NCBI GenBank assembly: GCA_028277745.1
Contig: JANQFR010000052.1
Location: 1-62,615, forward strand
DNA length: 62,615 bases
Reading direction: 5' to 3'
DNA from: Phycisphaeraceae bacterium
Lineage (GTDB): Bacteria > Planctomycetota > Phycisphaerae > Phycisphaerales > Phycisphaeraceae
In this document: in pieces, positions 19,448-27,739 of the stretch
Layout: each line of letters opens with the position of its first letter
Position numbering within the stretch: the stretch's first letter is position 1
Position numbers and translations under genes: made by a program
The notes under the pieces: generated by a model
The model's database searches: none
What the model was told of the DNA's origin: nothing
What the model saw: only the letters and a program-made list of their open reading frames with translations

Positions 19448-20497
19448 CTAACTCGGTCGCGAGGGGTCTTTCTCCTTCTGCCGCCCTTCGTCTTCGGGGT
19501 CCGGCAGGGCGAGCTCGGGCTGAATCGTGACGGGCGCCAATCGAGCTTGTTGAGATTCAATCTTCTGGAGCAGGGCGGCCGTGCCCTGCTCGCCCAGCCT
19601 CCACTGCGGGATCACAACCGTCGCCACCGGGCCGCTGGCCATCGTGATCCGCCGGTCGGCGAACACCACCATGTCGTAGTCCCGCCCCAGTTGCCGGCCC
19701 CGAACCGCCATCGCGAGCTCCACGCTCTGCGCGCCGGAGTACGCCACCACGCCTTGCGGCGGGTCGCAGTCCTCAAGCCATCGCTGCGAAACCGCCAGCC
19801 GGTCGCTGCCCGACACGTGATAGTCTTCGCGGACCACCCAGGGCTCCAGGCCCGCGTCCCGCATGGCCTGTTCGTAGCCTTCCTGGCGGTCCTTGAGGCT
19901 GTAGTGCATCTGATCGAGGTCTTTCCATCCCGCGGCGTAATCGACAAACGCGATCCGGTTGAGCCCTTTGCCGATCAGGTGCTCGGCCGCAAGCCGGCCC
20001 GCCGCCACGTCGTCGGGGAAGACGCAATCGTATTCGAGCCGGCAGTTCAGCCAGATCGCCGGCAGCCGATACTGCTCGATCAGCTCGATCATCCGCAGGG
20101 GGTAGCCGTGCGTGTAGTTCACCAGGATGCCGTCGGCGGACCAGAGCCGCAGCAGCTTCATCATGTACTGCGGGTCGGTCAGCTTCTCATCGGGCAGGCG
20201 GGCGAAAGACAGGCGCAGGTCGTGCTGCGCGAGCGATTCCTGGAGCCCGCCCAGCAGGCCGGTGGGCAGGTTGCTCTGTTCGTCGTGGACCGAAGACAGC
20301 AGGGTCACATTGCCGCAACGGCCCGCCCGGGTCGCCCGCGCGGCGGCGTTGGGGCGGTAACCCAGGCGCTTCGTCGCCTCCAGCACCCGCCGACGCATCT
20401 CGGGCCGATACATATCCCCCTTGTTGTTGAGCACATTGCTCACCGTCATGACGGAGCAGTTGGCTTGCTCAGCGATCTGTTTGAGGGTGACGGGCAT
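19448..20497 (-). CDS. LacI-family transcriptional regulator (pectin-type locus)
   Basis: The first residues VTLKQIAEQANCSVMTVSNVLNN form the LacI helix-turn-helix, and YRPNAAARATRAG the hinge. The ~290-residue effector domain has the periplasmic-binding fold (DGILVNYTHGYPLRMIELI, GLNRIAFVDYAAGW). The start at 20497 (MPVTLKQ) is decided by the promoter. A longer frame starting at 20551 would begin inside the -10 box TATTAT (20550-20555, minus strand). Operator-like sequences overlap its promoter, so it probably represses itself. The same motif upstream of the PEP-CTERM operon and between the two CAZyme operons makes it the likely regulator of the whole 15.5-35.6 kb locus. The inducer is probably a pectin or rhamnose breakdown product, which is inference. 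Confidence 0.9.
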   Translation of the reverse strand: MPVTLKQIAEQANCSVMTVSNVLNNKGDMYRPEMRRRVLEATKRLGYRPNAAARATRAGRCGNVTLLSSVHDEQSNLPTGLLGGLQESLAQHDLRLSFARLPDEKLTDPQYMMKLLRLWSADGILVNYTHGYPLRMIELIEQYRLPAIWLNCRLEYDCVFPDDVAAGRLAAEHLIGKGLNRIAFVDYAAGWKDLDQMHYSLKDRQEGYEQAMRDAGLEPWVVREDYHVSGSDRLAVSQRWLEDCDPPQGVVAYSGAQSVELAMAVRGRQLGRDYDMVVFADRRITMASGPVATVVIPQWRLGEQGTAALLQKIESQQARLAPVTIQPELALPDPEDEGRQKEKDPSRPS

Positions 20498-20549
20498 GAG
20501 GGGCCTGAATCCAAGGAGCAAGGACGCCAATAGAATCGACTGTATCTGC

Positions 20550-20596
20550 ATAATAACGATATTTAAGCCGGAGTCAAGAAAAAAAATAACGTTAAT
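20550..20596 (-). promoter_or_regulatory. Promoter and two operator-like sites of the second lacI gene
   Basis: On the minus strand, TTGACT (20572-20577) and TATTAT (20550-20555) are 16 bases apart, a good sigma70-type promoter. AATAACGATATT (20552-20563) overlaps the -10. AATAACGTTAAT (20585-20596), with the perfect core TAACGTTA, lies just upstream of the -35. Both have the central CG of LacI-family operators. Confidence 0.7.
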
Positions 20597-20673
20597 ATGT
20601 CGGTTTTATACAAGTGTGGAACCCACGGCAAGAGTCGGAGCATGCGTGACTTGGGTAACCGGGGCAATGGCGG

Positions 20674-21696
20674 TCAGGCCGCGGGTTCCGGAAACAGCAG
20701 CCCGCGCAGCGTCCGTGCGGTGGCGACCCCGTCATAGCCGCCCACCGCCGCGTCGACCGCGTCGCGGTGCTCCGCCAGGCGTCGGTCGATCGCCGTGAGC
20801 CAGGCGATGCTCTCCCCGATCGCCTCGGCGGCTTCCTCTCGGTACGGGTACTGGTCCATGCTGATCCACCCGTCGTAGCCGACGCGGTCGAGCCAGTGCA
20901 GCGCCTCGATATAAGCCGTGTATCGGATGGAGCCGACGATCATGTCGTCGTCCCAGTGGCCGTGGTTGTCGTTGCAGTGGAGATGAAACAGGCGGCCGGG
21001 GTCGGGGGACGCCGGGGTGTCGCCGCCCCGCTTCGCCCCGTGTCGGGCGGCCAGCACGATCGCCTCGCCCAGGCTCTCCTGGGCGTTGAAGGCGTGACCG
21101 GTGTCGATGCAGACGCCCACATTGTCCAGCCCGATTTCGTCGCACATCAGCAGTGTGTCGGCCATTGTGGCGAGGTAGCTGCGGCAGCGCGGCTCCTTGG
21201 GCTTGTACTCCAGGGCAAACCGCAGGCCCGGGAAGGCCTCGGCCGCTTCGGCCAGCCCGTCCCGCAGCCAGTCGCGCTGCTGCATGTAGTCGGCGGCAAG
21301 CAGGTAGTCGTAGCCGTCCTGCCCGGGCCAGAGGTTCAGCATCGGGCAGCCGAGCACCTGCGCCGATTCAGCCGCCCGCTTGGTCTCGTCGACCGCGTAG
21401 GCGCGCGTCATCGGGTCGGGCGAACTGAAGCTGCCCTTGCCGAACCGTGCGTGAGTGAACAGGTCGGGAATAACCGAGACGCACGACAGGCCCAGCCCGT
21501 CGAGCGCTTTGCGCATCTCCGACGCGGTCGCGGGGGTCACGTCCCACGTGCCGACCAGCTCGATCCCGGCGACCCCGGGCACGGCGGCGGCCTGGCGGAG
21601 CATCGTCATCGTGTCGGGGTTCTGCTTGTAGCCGCCGCAGAATCGGTCTTTCGTGTTGCCCAGGTTGCCGAGGATGCAGGCGTAACGCCGCGCCAT
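20674..21696 (-). CDS. Sugar isomerase/epimerase, xylose-isomerase-like TIM barrel
   Basis: 340 residues of the AP-endonuclease-2 / xylose-isomerase-like TIM barrel family. Conserved metal-binding segments include GIELVGTWDV, LRFALEYKPKEPR (a ligand Glu), VGVCIDTGHAF (Asp and His), FHLHCNDNHGHWDDD and YDGWISMDQYPYRE. Such enzymes interconvert aldoses and ketoses or epimerise ketoses in the cytoplasm. In this locus an uronate or L-rhamnose derivative is a reasonable substrate, but the sequence does not tell which. GGAG precedes the ATG. It starts six bases after the stop of the beta-helix gene, so the two are translationally close and surely co-transcribed. Confidence 0.8.
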   Translation of the reverse strand: MARRYACILGNLGNTKDRFCGGYKQNPDTMTMLRQAAAVPGVAGIELVGTWDVTPATASEMRKALDGLGLSCVSVIPDLFTHARFGKGSFSSPDPMTRAYAVDETKRAAESAQVLGCPMLNLWPGQDGYDYLLAADYMQQRDWLRDGLAEAAEAFPGLRFALEYKPKEPRCRSYLATMADTLLMCDEIGLDNVGVCIDTGHAFNAQESLGEAIVLAARHGAKRGGDTPASPDPGRLFHLHCNDNHGHWDDDMIVGSIRYTAYIEALHWLDRVGYDGWISMDQYPYREEAAEAIGESIAWLTAIDRRLAEHRDAVDAAVGGYDGVATARTLRGLLFPEPAA

Positions 21697-21702
21697 AGGT
21701 CT

Positions 21703-23616
21703 TCACTCCTGATGCTGTTTTGCGCTCGTCTCGACAGGCCAGAGCGGCAAGGCCCGGCCGAACGCCCCGGTGATGTGCTCGGGCCAGGGCGTCACGGCGG
21801 TGAGGCTCGATGCGTCGATCGGCGGCGGGCCGCTGAATTCAACGGACAACGCGCCGAGATCCGCGGCGAACCGCCAGTCGGACAGGGCGACCCGGACCGA
21901 GGCGGCGTCGTGGCCGCCGATCGTTCGCCACTTGTCCCAGCTCGCAACGCCTTCGCTGTCCTCGAGCATCTGTAGCGCGTCGAGGCTCAGCTCGGCGCCG
22001 CCGTCCCGGTTCATCTGGGCCAGCACCTCGCCCCGGGCCCCGGCGTCCATCTTCCGCAGGGCGGGTGCGCCGCTGAGCTCAAACCGAGAGGGGCGGTCGG
22101 TCGGCAAGACCATGAGGTTGTGGTCGGCGCGGTTGTCACGCTGGCGGGGCAGGTCCAGGGGCAGGCCGATCTCCCCCTCGCCGTTGCCGATCAGGGTGTT
22201 GTGCACGACGCGGTTGCGGCTGACCTCGCATTGTTCGATGCGCTGCCCGTTTTGACCGTAGCCGCGGTCGGTGGCGAGGCGGAACATCACGCCGAACCGG
22301 CCGTTGTTGGCGATGAGGTTGCGGGCGACGGTCACGTCGCTGGCGTCGTGGCTGTAGAACCCGGCGCCCTCGTTCGCGAGCATGATGTTCTCGGTGACCT
22401 CGACCGGGCCGTGGCCCAGCTCGATCATGACGCCGGCGACCTCGTTGCCGATCGTGACGTTGCGATGGACAACGGCGCCGGCGTAGCCGGTGTCGAGCCA
22501 GATGCCCGGGCCGCGATTGTCGATCACGAGGTTGCCGTCGACGCGGCCGTCGTAGAGATAGTGAAACTTGATGCCGCCGGTCTCGAAACCGGGGATCAGC
22601 CGGCCGTTGCGTTCGACACGGTTGTGCATCACGCGCGTGCCGGGGGACACGTACCCGGCGATGCCGCACTGGCCGTTGTCGTGGATGTGGTTGGACCGGA
22701 TGAGGTGGCCGCCGGCCCGCCAATCGTCGTGGTCCTGATCGCGGGGGACATTGGGCAGACGGGCGCGGCCGGAGGGCGGGCTCTCTTTCCCGCAGTCGAT
22801 GCCGATGGTTTTGTTGTATCGGATGACACAGTGTTCGATGACCCAGCCGTATCCGCTGCGGGTCGAGACCGCGCCGACCTGGGGGAAGCTGACCTGGTTG
22901 CCCGCGTATTCGAAGGTCAAGCCGCGCAGGTGGATGTAGTCCAGCCCGCGTCGGGCGCCCCCGAACACCCGGCCGCGTTGTGAGACCTGCCAGCCGTTGG
23001 CCGGGGGATGGGCCCCATCGGCCCAGTGCAGCCAGAGTTCCCGGCCGTTGATCGACAGCCACGACCCGGGCGTGCGGAGCAGGGCTTCGTAATCGATGGA
23101 CTCGGGCAGCGGGGCGTCGTCGAGGATGAGCTGGCCCTGGGTGCCGCCGCCGCGGCTGGGGCGGCTCAGGTCGCGGAACGGCCCGCCCGCCAGCTCGCCC
23201 AGGGCCGCGCGGAAGATCGCGGGGTGCCCCGGCACGGGTCGCCACGCCGGCTCCCACACCTCGGCGCCCGAGAGGATCACCGTCTCGCCCGCCGCCGCCT
23301 CATACACGATCGGCGCGCCCTCGGCCCCGCCGCGCTTCGGGCGCACCCACTCGCGGTACCGCCCCGCGCGGACCCGGACGGTATCGCCCGGCTCGGCCAG
23401 CGCCGCCGCTTTCGAAATCGTCGCCAGCGGCGCCGCGGCCGTCCCGTCGTTCCGGTCCGACGCCGCTGCATGCGACTGGTCGACAATCCACATGCGGCCG
23501 CCCGGATTAACCTCGCTGCGAGACGCCTCAGTCATCGTCTGATCCGTCTGCCTCCACGAGCACGCGGCACACGCTAACAATACCACGCCTCCGACACCGG
23601 CTATCCGCCAACTCAT
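21703..23616 (-). CDS. Exported right-handed beta-helix protein (possible polysaccharide lyase), probable lipoprotein
   Basis: 637 residues. The N-terminus MSWRIAGVGGVVLLACAACS has a hydrophobic core and Cys residues that could serve as a lipoprotein site, though neither lipobox is canonical. A DUF1565-like start (APLATISKAAALAEPGDTVR and then AGRYRE) leads into a right-handed beta-helix. Its repeated turns include ENIMLANEGAGFYSHDASDV and RNLIANNGRFGVMF, with HNTLIGNGEGE later. The fold is used by pectate lyases, rhamnogalacturonases and alginate epimerases; no catalytic residues can be assigned with confidence. GGGAGG precedes the ATG. It sits between the acidic secreted protein and the TIM-barrel isomerase in the minus-strand pectin-type operon. 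Confidence 0.8.
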   Translation of the reverse strand: MSWRIAGVGGVVLLACAACSWRQTDQTMTEASRSEVNPGGRMWIVDQSHAAASDRNDGTAAAPLATISKAAALAEPGDTVRVRAGRYREWVRPKRGGAEGAPIVYEAAAGETVILSGAEVWEPAWRPVPGHPAIFRAALGELAGGPFRDLSRPSRGGGTQGQLILDDAPLPESIDYEALLRTPGSWLSINGRELWLHWADGAHPPANGWQVSQRGRVFGGARRGLDYIHLRGLTFEYAGNQVSFPQVGAVSTRSGYGWVIEHCVIRYNKTIGIDCGKESPPSGRARLPNVPRDQDHDDWRAGGHLIRSNHIHDNGQCGIAGYVSPGTRVMHNRVERNGRLIPGFETGGIKFHYLYDGRVDGNLVIDNRGPGIWLDTGYAGAVVHRNVTIGNEVAGVMIELGHGPVEVTENIMLANEGAGFYSHDASDVTVARNLIANNGRFGVMFRLATDRGYGQNGQRIEQCEVSRNRVVHNTLIGNGEGEIGLPLDLPRQRDNRADHNLMVLPTDRPSRFELSGAPALRKMDAGARGEVLAQMNRDGGAELSLDALQMLEDSEGVASWDKWRTIGGHDAASVRVALSDWRFAADLGALSVEFSGPPPIDASSLTAVTPWPEHITGAFGRALPLWPVETSAKQHQE

Positions 23617-23695
23617 GAAGCCTCCCAGGCCGGCCAGCTCGCCGCTTCCTACGCAACCTACTTCATCGCCTTACATTTCATCAGACGACGCCGCT

Positions 23696-24196
23696 TCACT
23701 CGTCGCGGTCTTCTGAAACCGGCGCGTCGGACGGCTCGTCATGATGATCCTGCGCCGGCTCGTGCGCCGTTTCGTCGTGATCCTCCGGCGTCGGCTCCGC
23801 GGCCGGCTGCGTCGGCGCTTCGTCCTCTCGATCGTCTTCGGGGTCGGCCATGCGCAGCGACTCGGCGTCATCCTCCGGATCTTCGGCGCGACGCGGCTCG
23901 GGCAGGCGGTCATCGCCCGGCTCGAAGGGGATCACCCGCCACACCTGATCTTCTTCATCGAACCGGAGCGTGCCGCGCTGTGTCTGCTCCAGCTCATGCG
24001 CCACGGTTTCGGCGGTGCTTCGGGGTGGCGGCTCTTCGCGCTCGGGCGCGTCGATCGTCGCGGGCTCCATGACCTGATGGGCGGCGGACGCGGCGAGCGC
24101 CGGCGTCGGCGCCAGCAAGCCCGCGGCGACGATCCACACCGTTGCCGTCCGCCGGTCGGCTTGACCTGTCGCGAAACGTGTGAGCATGTCAGTCAT
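23696..24196 (-). CDS. Secreted acidic proline-rich protein of unknown function
   Basis: 166 residues. A hydrophobic segment (ATVWIVAAGLLAPTPALAAS) looks like a signal peptide. The mature part is very rich in Glu, Asp, Pro and Arg, with runs such as EDPEDDAESLRMADPEDDRE, and is probably disordered. The middle segment RGTLRFDEEDQVWRVIPFEP is the only part that looks folded. I recognise no family. Its place between the PL22-like lyase and the beta-helix gene suggests it is transcribed with them. No good ribosome-binding site precedes the ATG at 24196, and an ATG three codons later is possible. The frame may be overcalled in this GC-rich DNA, but the signal peptide argues for a real gene. Confidence 0.5.
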   Translation of the reverse strand: MTDMLTRFATGQADRRTATVWIVAAGLLAPTPALAASAAHQVMEPATIDAPEREEPPPRSTAETVAHELEQTQRGTLRFDEEDQVWRVIPFEPGDDRLPEPRRAEDPEDDAESLRMADPEDDREDEAPTQPAAEPTPEDHDETAHEPAQDHHDEPSDAPVSEDRDE

Positions 24197-24238
24197 GATT
24201 TTGACTCGAAAGAAAAAGGAAACCGTCAGGCGTTCGTT

Positions 24239-25459
24239 TCAGGCGTCGTCCGGGCCGTCTTGTCCCGGGGGCGTCTCGCACCGCTCCGGATGCAGGGGCA
24301 CGGCGTAAGCCGCGGCGTGGCCGTCGCGGTCGGAGGTGTAGACGACCCACCGGCCGCTGGGCGTGAAGCTGGGGTGGACGTGCCCGAACTCGTTGGTGCG
24401 CCACGACGCGTCGGGCCAGCACAGCACGCGCGACGCGCCGGTCTCGAGGTCGACGCGGATCAGCTCGCTGCCGTCGGCGTCCTCGACGTCGGTGACCAGC
24501 CACCGCCCGTCGGGGCTGACGCAAGAGTGTCCCAGCGGCCGGTCGTCGCTGTGGAAATGCACGCGCCGGTCGTTGCCGTTCACGTCGACCGACTCGATGG
24601 TGTTGGGCGTCCAGGTCGCGCAGCGTTTGCGGTGATAGAACAGGCGGGGCCCTTCGTCGGTCAGCACCCAGTGCTCGTGGGTCGCGCGGCAGCCGATCGG
24701 CATGACGAGGAAGGGCCGGGCCTCGAACCGGGTGAGGTTGAACCACCAGCACCGGGCCCGCCGGCCGTCCGACTCGCGGAAGCGGTTCTGGAAATCGGGC
24801 AGGATGGCGGATGTGCAGCACATGTCTTCGACCCCGGGCACAGCCAGCAGGTGGCAGTAAATCTCGTCGGGGTTGGTCCAGCGGAACACGTCCTGCACGG
24901 GGGCGCCGTCGTCCCGCGCCACGGCGATGCTCATCTCGCCGTGGGGGTTGCGGCAGTTGATAACAAACCTCGGGTCGTCCGGCCGGAACCGCGGCGTATC
25001 GCACAGGACCGCGGACCCGTCTTCGGGGCCCCGGCACACGGTCCGGCGGGCGAGGGTGTCGGGGTCCATAGCCAGCACACGGTTGTTCCCGAGGAACGCG
25101 ACCTCCCGCCCGTTGGGGTGGAACTGGGGCCAGCGTCCGGCGCGGACCGCCGGCCGGCCTTGCTCATCGACGCCGTCGGACAGGTCGAGCGCGCACATCT
25201 CGCCGAGGCGGAGGTCGACGCAGCACCACCGCCAGTCCCATTCATCGTTATCGTTGGACCGGGGCTCGGCCCGGGCGAACAGGAGGAACCGTTCGTCGGC
25301 GGAGAAGCTGTGCAGATAGAAGTATGACGACCCGCAATGCCGATCCGGCTCATGCGTGAGGCGCCAGACCACGGCGCCGGTGCGCCGATCGACCTCGGCC
25401 TCGGGCCGCCAGCCCCGGGCCGTGTCGAGCTTGGGGCGGTCTTGCGTAAACGAAGTCAT
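24239..25459 (-). CDS. Oligogalacturonide lyase-like protein (PL22 family, beta-propeller)
   Basis: 406 residues with no signal peptide, so probably cytoplasmic. It has the repeating beta-propeller pattern and conserved His-containing motifs of oligogalacturonate lyases: RATHEHWVLTDEG, LGHSCVSPDGRWLVTD and FGHVHPSFTPSGRWVVYTSD. The HVH pair corresponds to manganese-binding His residues in that family. The N-terminal SSYFYLHSFSADERFLLF is also typical. These enzymes split unsaturated digalacturonate from pectin into 5-keto-4-deoxyuronate, the last lyase step before the KDG pathway. The start at 25459 follows GGGAG, 18 bases after the stop of the pectate-lyase-superfamily gene. It could act on a related unsaturated uronide rather than galacturonide. 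Confidence 0.8.
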   Translation of the reverse strand: MTSFTQDRPKLDTARGWRPEAEVDRRTGAVVWRLTHEPDRHCGSSYFYLHSFSADERFLLFARAEPRSNDNDEWDWRWCCVDLRLGEMCALDLSDGVDEQGRPAVRAGRWPQFHPNGREVAFLGNNRVLAMDPDTLARRTVCRGPEDGSAVLCDTPRFRPDDPRFVINCRNPHGEMSIAVARDDGAPVQDVFRWTNPDEIYCHLLAVPGVEDMCCTSAILPDFQNRFRESDGRRARCWWFNLTRFEARPFLVMPIGCRATHEHWVLTDEGPRLFYHRKRCATWTPNTIESVDVNGNDRRVHFHSDDRPLGHSCVSPDGRWLVTDVEDADGSELIRVDLETGASRVLCWPDASWRTNEFGHVHPSFTPSGRWVVYTSDRDGHAAAYAVPLHPERCETPPGQDGPDDA

Positions 25460-25477
25460 GCGGGGACTCCCTGGAGG

Positions 25478-27409
25478 TCAGCGCGACCCGGCCGGCTCGA
25501 CGCGATCGCCTCCGTTGGCGACGAACCAGTCCATCCGCCAAGCCGATGCGGGCATCTCATCGATCGTGATCTGCCGGGTCCGCCCGTTGCGGGTCTCGAC
25601 GATCTGCGGCTGATACGGCAGCTGCTTGTTGCGGTAGACCGCTTTGAACTTGGAATCCTCGACCACGAACGCGGGTGCCTGGTCGGGGTTGCGTTGGCGG
25701 TTTTTGTAGAGGAAGCCGCCGAGCACCTCGGTTCGGCCGCCGTCGAGTGTGGCGACCACGGTGCGGTCTTTCTCGGTCTTGAGGCCCAGGACCCACAGGT
25801 CGCCGCCCCGGTTGACGATCATGGCGGGGTAGTTGTAGGACTCGGGGTTGAGTTGTCGGGCCCAGACCTGTTGGCGGTCGAAGTGCATGGGGACGGCGAC
25901 CGTGTCGTAGATGAAGACCTTGCCGCCGGGCACGGTGTTGCGGTACGACCCGCCCCGATAGACGAGGGTTCTGGGTGAAGCGTGTTCGATATGGACGTCG
26001 GTCTTGGCGCCGTAGCCGGAGGCGACGTCGAGCAGGACGGGGCCGTCGCCGTCGGCGATGACCCAGCCGGGTTGATCGGGGATGCGGAACGCCGCGTCGG
26101 CGCGGAACCCGATGACGTGGCGCGTCTGACCGCGGATGACGATCGGCTGTTTGATGAGATACCGGCCCTTGGGGAAGTAGACGGTGCGGGCGCCCGAGTC
26201 GATGGCGGCCTGGATCGCCGGGGCCCAGTCGCCGTCCGCCGCGAGGCGCTCGAACCGTTTGACGCTGACCCATTGGCGGGGGTCGCCCAGGTCGAACGCG
26301 GGCGGGTCCTCGACCGGGATGGCGAAAGAGGCCACGCTCTCGAAGAGCGTCGTCGGGCCGTGCGTGGCGTATTCTTCGATCCGTGTTTCGCTCGGCGGAG
26401 CGCCGGGGCTGACCCGGTCTTCCAGGGGCAGGGCGTAGCCGTCGGTCGTGATGTCGCGGGCGTAGAGCACGGCTTTGCGGTCATTGAGGATCGCGGGGTT
26501 GGCCGGGTCGCCACTGGTGAGCTGGGATTCGATCAGCGCCATGACCGCCGTCCCGCCGCGGTTTTCAACGGCGGTGACGCGGTTGTCGCTGCGGAGGTTT
26601 CGGATGGCGACGGTGTTGTTCTGGTTGACGAAGCCGACTTTCTGTTGGTTCTTCAGGGTGATGTGCTCGAAGACCATGGAGGCGTTGTCGTGTCGGATGA
26701 GGATGCCGGTGTCGAACCCGTCGACGACGAGGTCGCTGACGGTGCCGGGCCCGGGCCACTTCTGTTCGATGCGGAGGCCGGTGTGGCCGGCGTGCCGGGG
26801 GTCGGACGAGAGGATGCGGACGTTCCAGACGCCGCCGTGGTTGGCGGTGCAGTAGCCCAGGCCGACGGCGCCGGGGTTGCCTGCGCCGACGTCGATGGTG
26901 AGGTTGTAAAGGCGTTGATCGAAGTTCTGGGGCCCGAAGCCGACCTCGGTGCTGAGGACGCGTTTGGGTTTGGCGGGGTCGTCGAACCCGGGGGCGTGGT
27001 CGATGAGTTTGATGATGACGCCGTCGCGGCTTTCCCCGCGGACCTCTTTTTTCTTGTCGCCCCATTGGATGGTGTCGCGGATGAGGTAGACGCCGTTGGG
27101 GATGAAGACCTCGCGGGCGTGGCCGTATTGGGGATGGGGCTGGGTCTGCTTGCCGGCGCCGAGGACGGCCTGGAAAGCGGCGGTGTCGTCGGTCCTGCCG
27201 TCGCCTTTGGCGCCGGCGTGTTGGAGGTTGATGAATCCGGCGTCGTCGGGGACCGGGCCCTCAAAGAAGACGCCTTGAGCATGGGCGGGAGGGGCGGTCG
27301 CGGCGAAGCCGGCGACAAAGGCGGCCGCCAGCGCCAGGCCGACACGGCGGGGACGAGGGGGTGCGGATTTCGGCGAAGCGTGTGGCGACAGGTCCGGTTG
27401 ATGGTGCAT
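25478..27409 (-). CDS. Secreted pectate-lyase-superfamily (GH55/PL3-like tandem beta-helix) protein
   Basis: 643 residues. A twin-Arg-free signal peptide (RVGLALAAAFVAGFAATAPPAHA) is followed by a Pectate_lyase_3-type beta-helix that starts INLQHAGAKGDGRTDDTAAF. That is the usual first turn, with the GDG.TDDT.A signature. A second, weaker copy of such a start appears near residue 390 (DWAPAIQAAIDSGARTVYFP), so the protein probably contains two beta-helix modules, as in GH55. It is the first gene of the minus-strand operon running to the TIM-barrel isomerase. It shares a divergent promoter region with GH78, where a LacI-type operator lies at 27493-27511. No Shine-Dalgarno precedes the ATG. The exact activity (lyase, glucanase or other) is open. 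Confidence 0.8.
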   Translation of the reverse strand: MHHQPDLSPHASPKSAPPRPRRVGLALAAAFVAGFAATAPPAHAQGVFFEGPVPDDAGFINLQHAGAKGDGRTDDTAAFQAVLGAGKQTQPHPQYGHAREVFIPNGVYLIRDTIQWGDKKKEVRGESRDGVIIKLIDHAPGFDDPAKPKRVLSTEVGFGPQNFDQRLYNLTIDVGAGNPGAVGLGYCTANHGGVWNVRILSSDPRHAGHTGLRIEQKWPGPGTVSDLVVDGFDTGILIRHDNASMVFEHITLKNQQKVGFVNQNNTVAIRNLRSDNRVTAVENRGGTAVMALIESQLTSGDPANPAILNDRKAVLYARDITTDGYALPLEDRVSPGAPPSETRIEEYATHGPTTLFESVASFAIPVEDPPAFDLGDPRQWVSVKRFERLAADGDWAPAIQAAIDSGARTVYFPKGRYLIKQPIVIRGQTRHVIGFRADAAFRIPDQPGWVIADGDGPVLLDVASGYGAKTDVHIEHASPRTLVYRGGSYRNTVPGGKVFIYDTVAVPMHFDRQQVWARQLNPESYNYPAMIVNRGGDLWVLGLKTEKDRTVVATLDGGRTEVLGGFLYKNRQRNPDQAPAFVVEDSKFKAVYRNKQLPYQPQIVETRNGRTRQITIDEMPASAWRMDWFVANGGDRVEPAGSR

Positions 27410-27482
27410 CGGTGTGCGGCCCGTAAGGCGTAAATGGTAAGGTATTTGTTAGTATATCGAAAGGCATTCGTTGAAACAAGCC

Positions 27483-27513
27483 TTGCAAATCATAATAGTA
27501 ACGATATTATAAT
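27483..27513. promoter_or_regulatory. Divergent promoter region with LacI-type operator
   Basis: TAATAGTAACGATATTATA (27493-27511) is an imperfect palindrome about the CG at 27502-27503, matching the sites upstream of the second lacI gene and upstream of the PEP-CTERM operon. On the plus strand it overlaps a -10 (TATAAT, 27508-27513) with TTGCAA 19 bases before it; TATTAT reads on the minus strand at 27492-27497. It can therefore control both the pectate-lyase-like and GH78 operons. The rest of 27410-27739 holds no gene. Confidence 0.65.
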
Positions 27514-27739
27514 CTGAGATGTTTGTCAATCCGGTATTCCAATCTTCCCGCGCGTCCGCACGTCAACACGCCGCGATCTCATCTGAGGGGGGCGAACGTC
27601 TCATCCCGCGAGGCGTTTGCTTGCCCCATGCGTTTACGGCCGACCTGGTCTGCCGCCCATGGCGCCTGACGAACGGCGTCCCATGATGCAGAGCGGCTTC
27701 GAGGCGCGATGGTTTCCCGCAGATGAAGGTAGGGCATCA

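Noticed and set aside
25982..27433. A Val/Asp/Gly-rich 483-codon frame on the plus strand
   Set aside because: It is antisense to the pectate-lyase-superfamily gene, with repetitive low-complexity composition and no motif.
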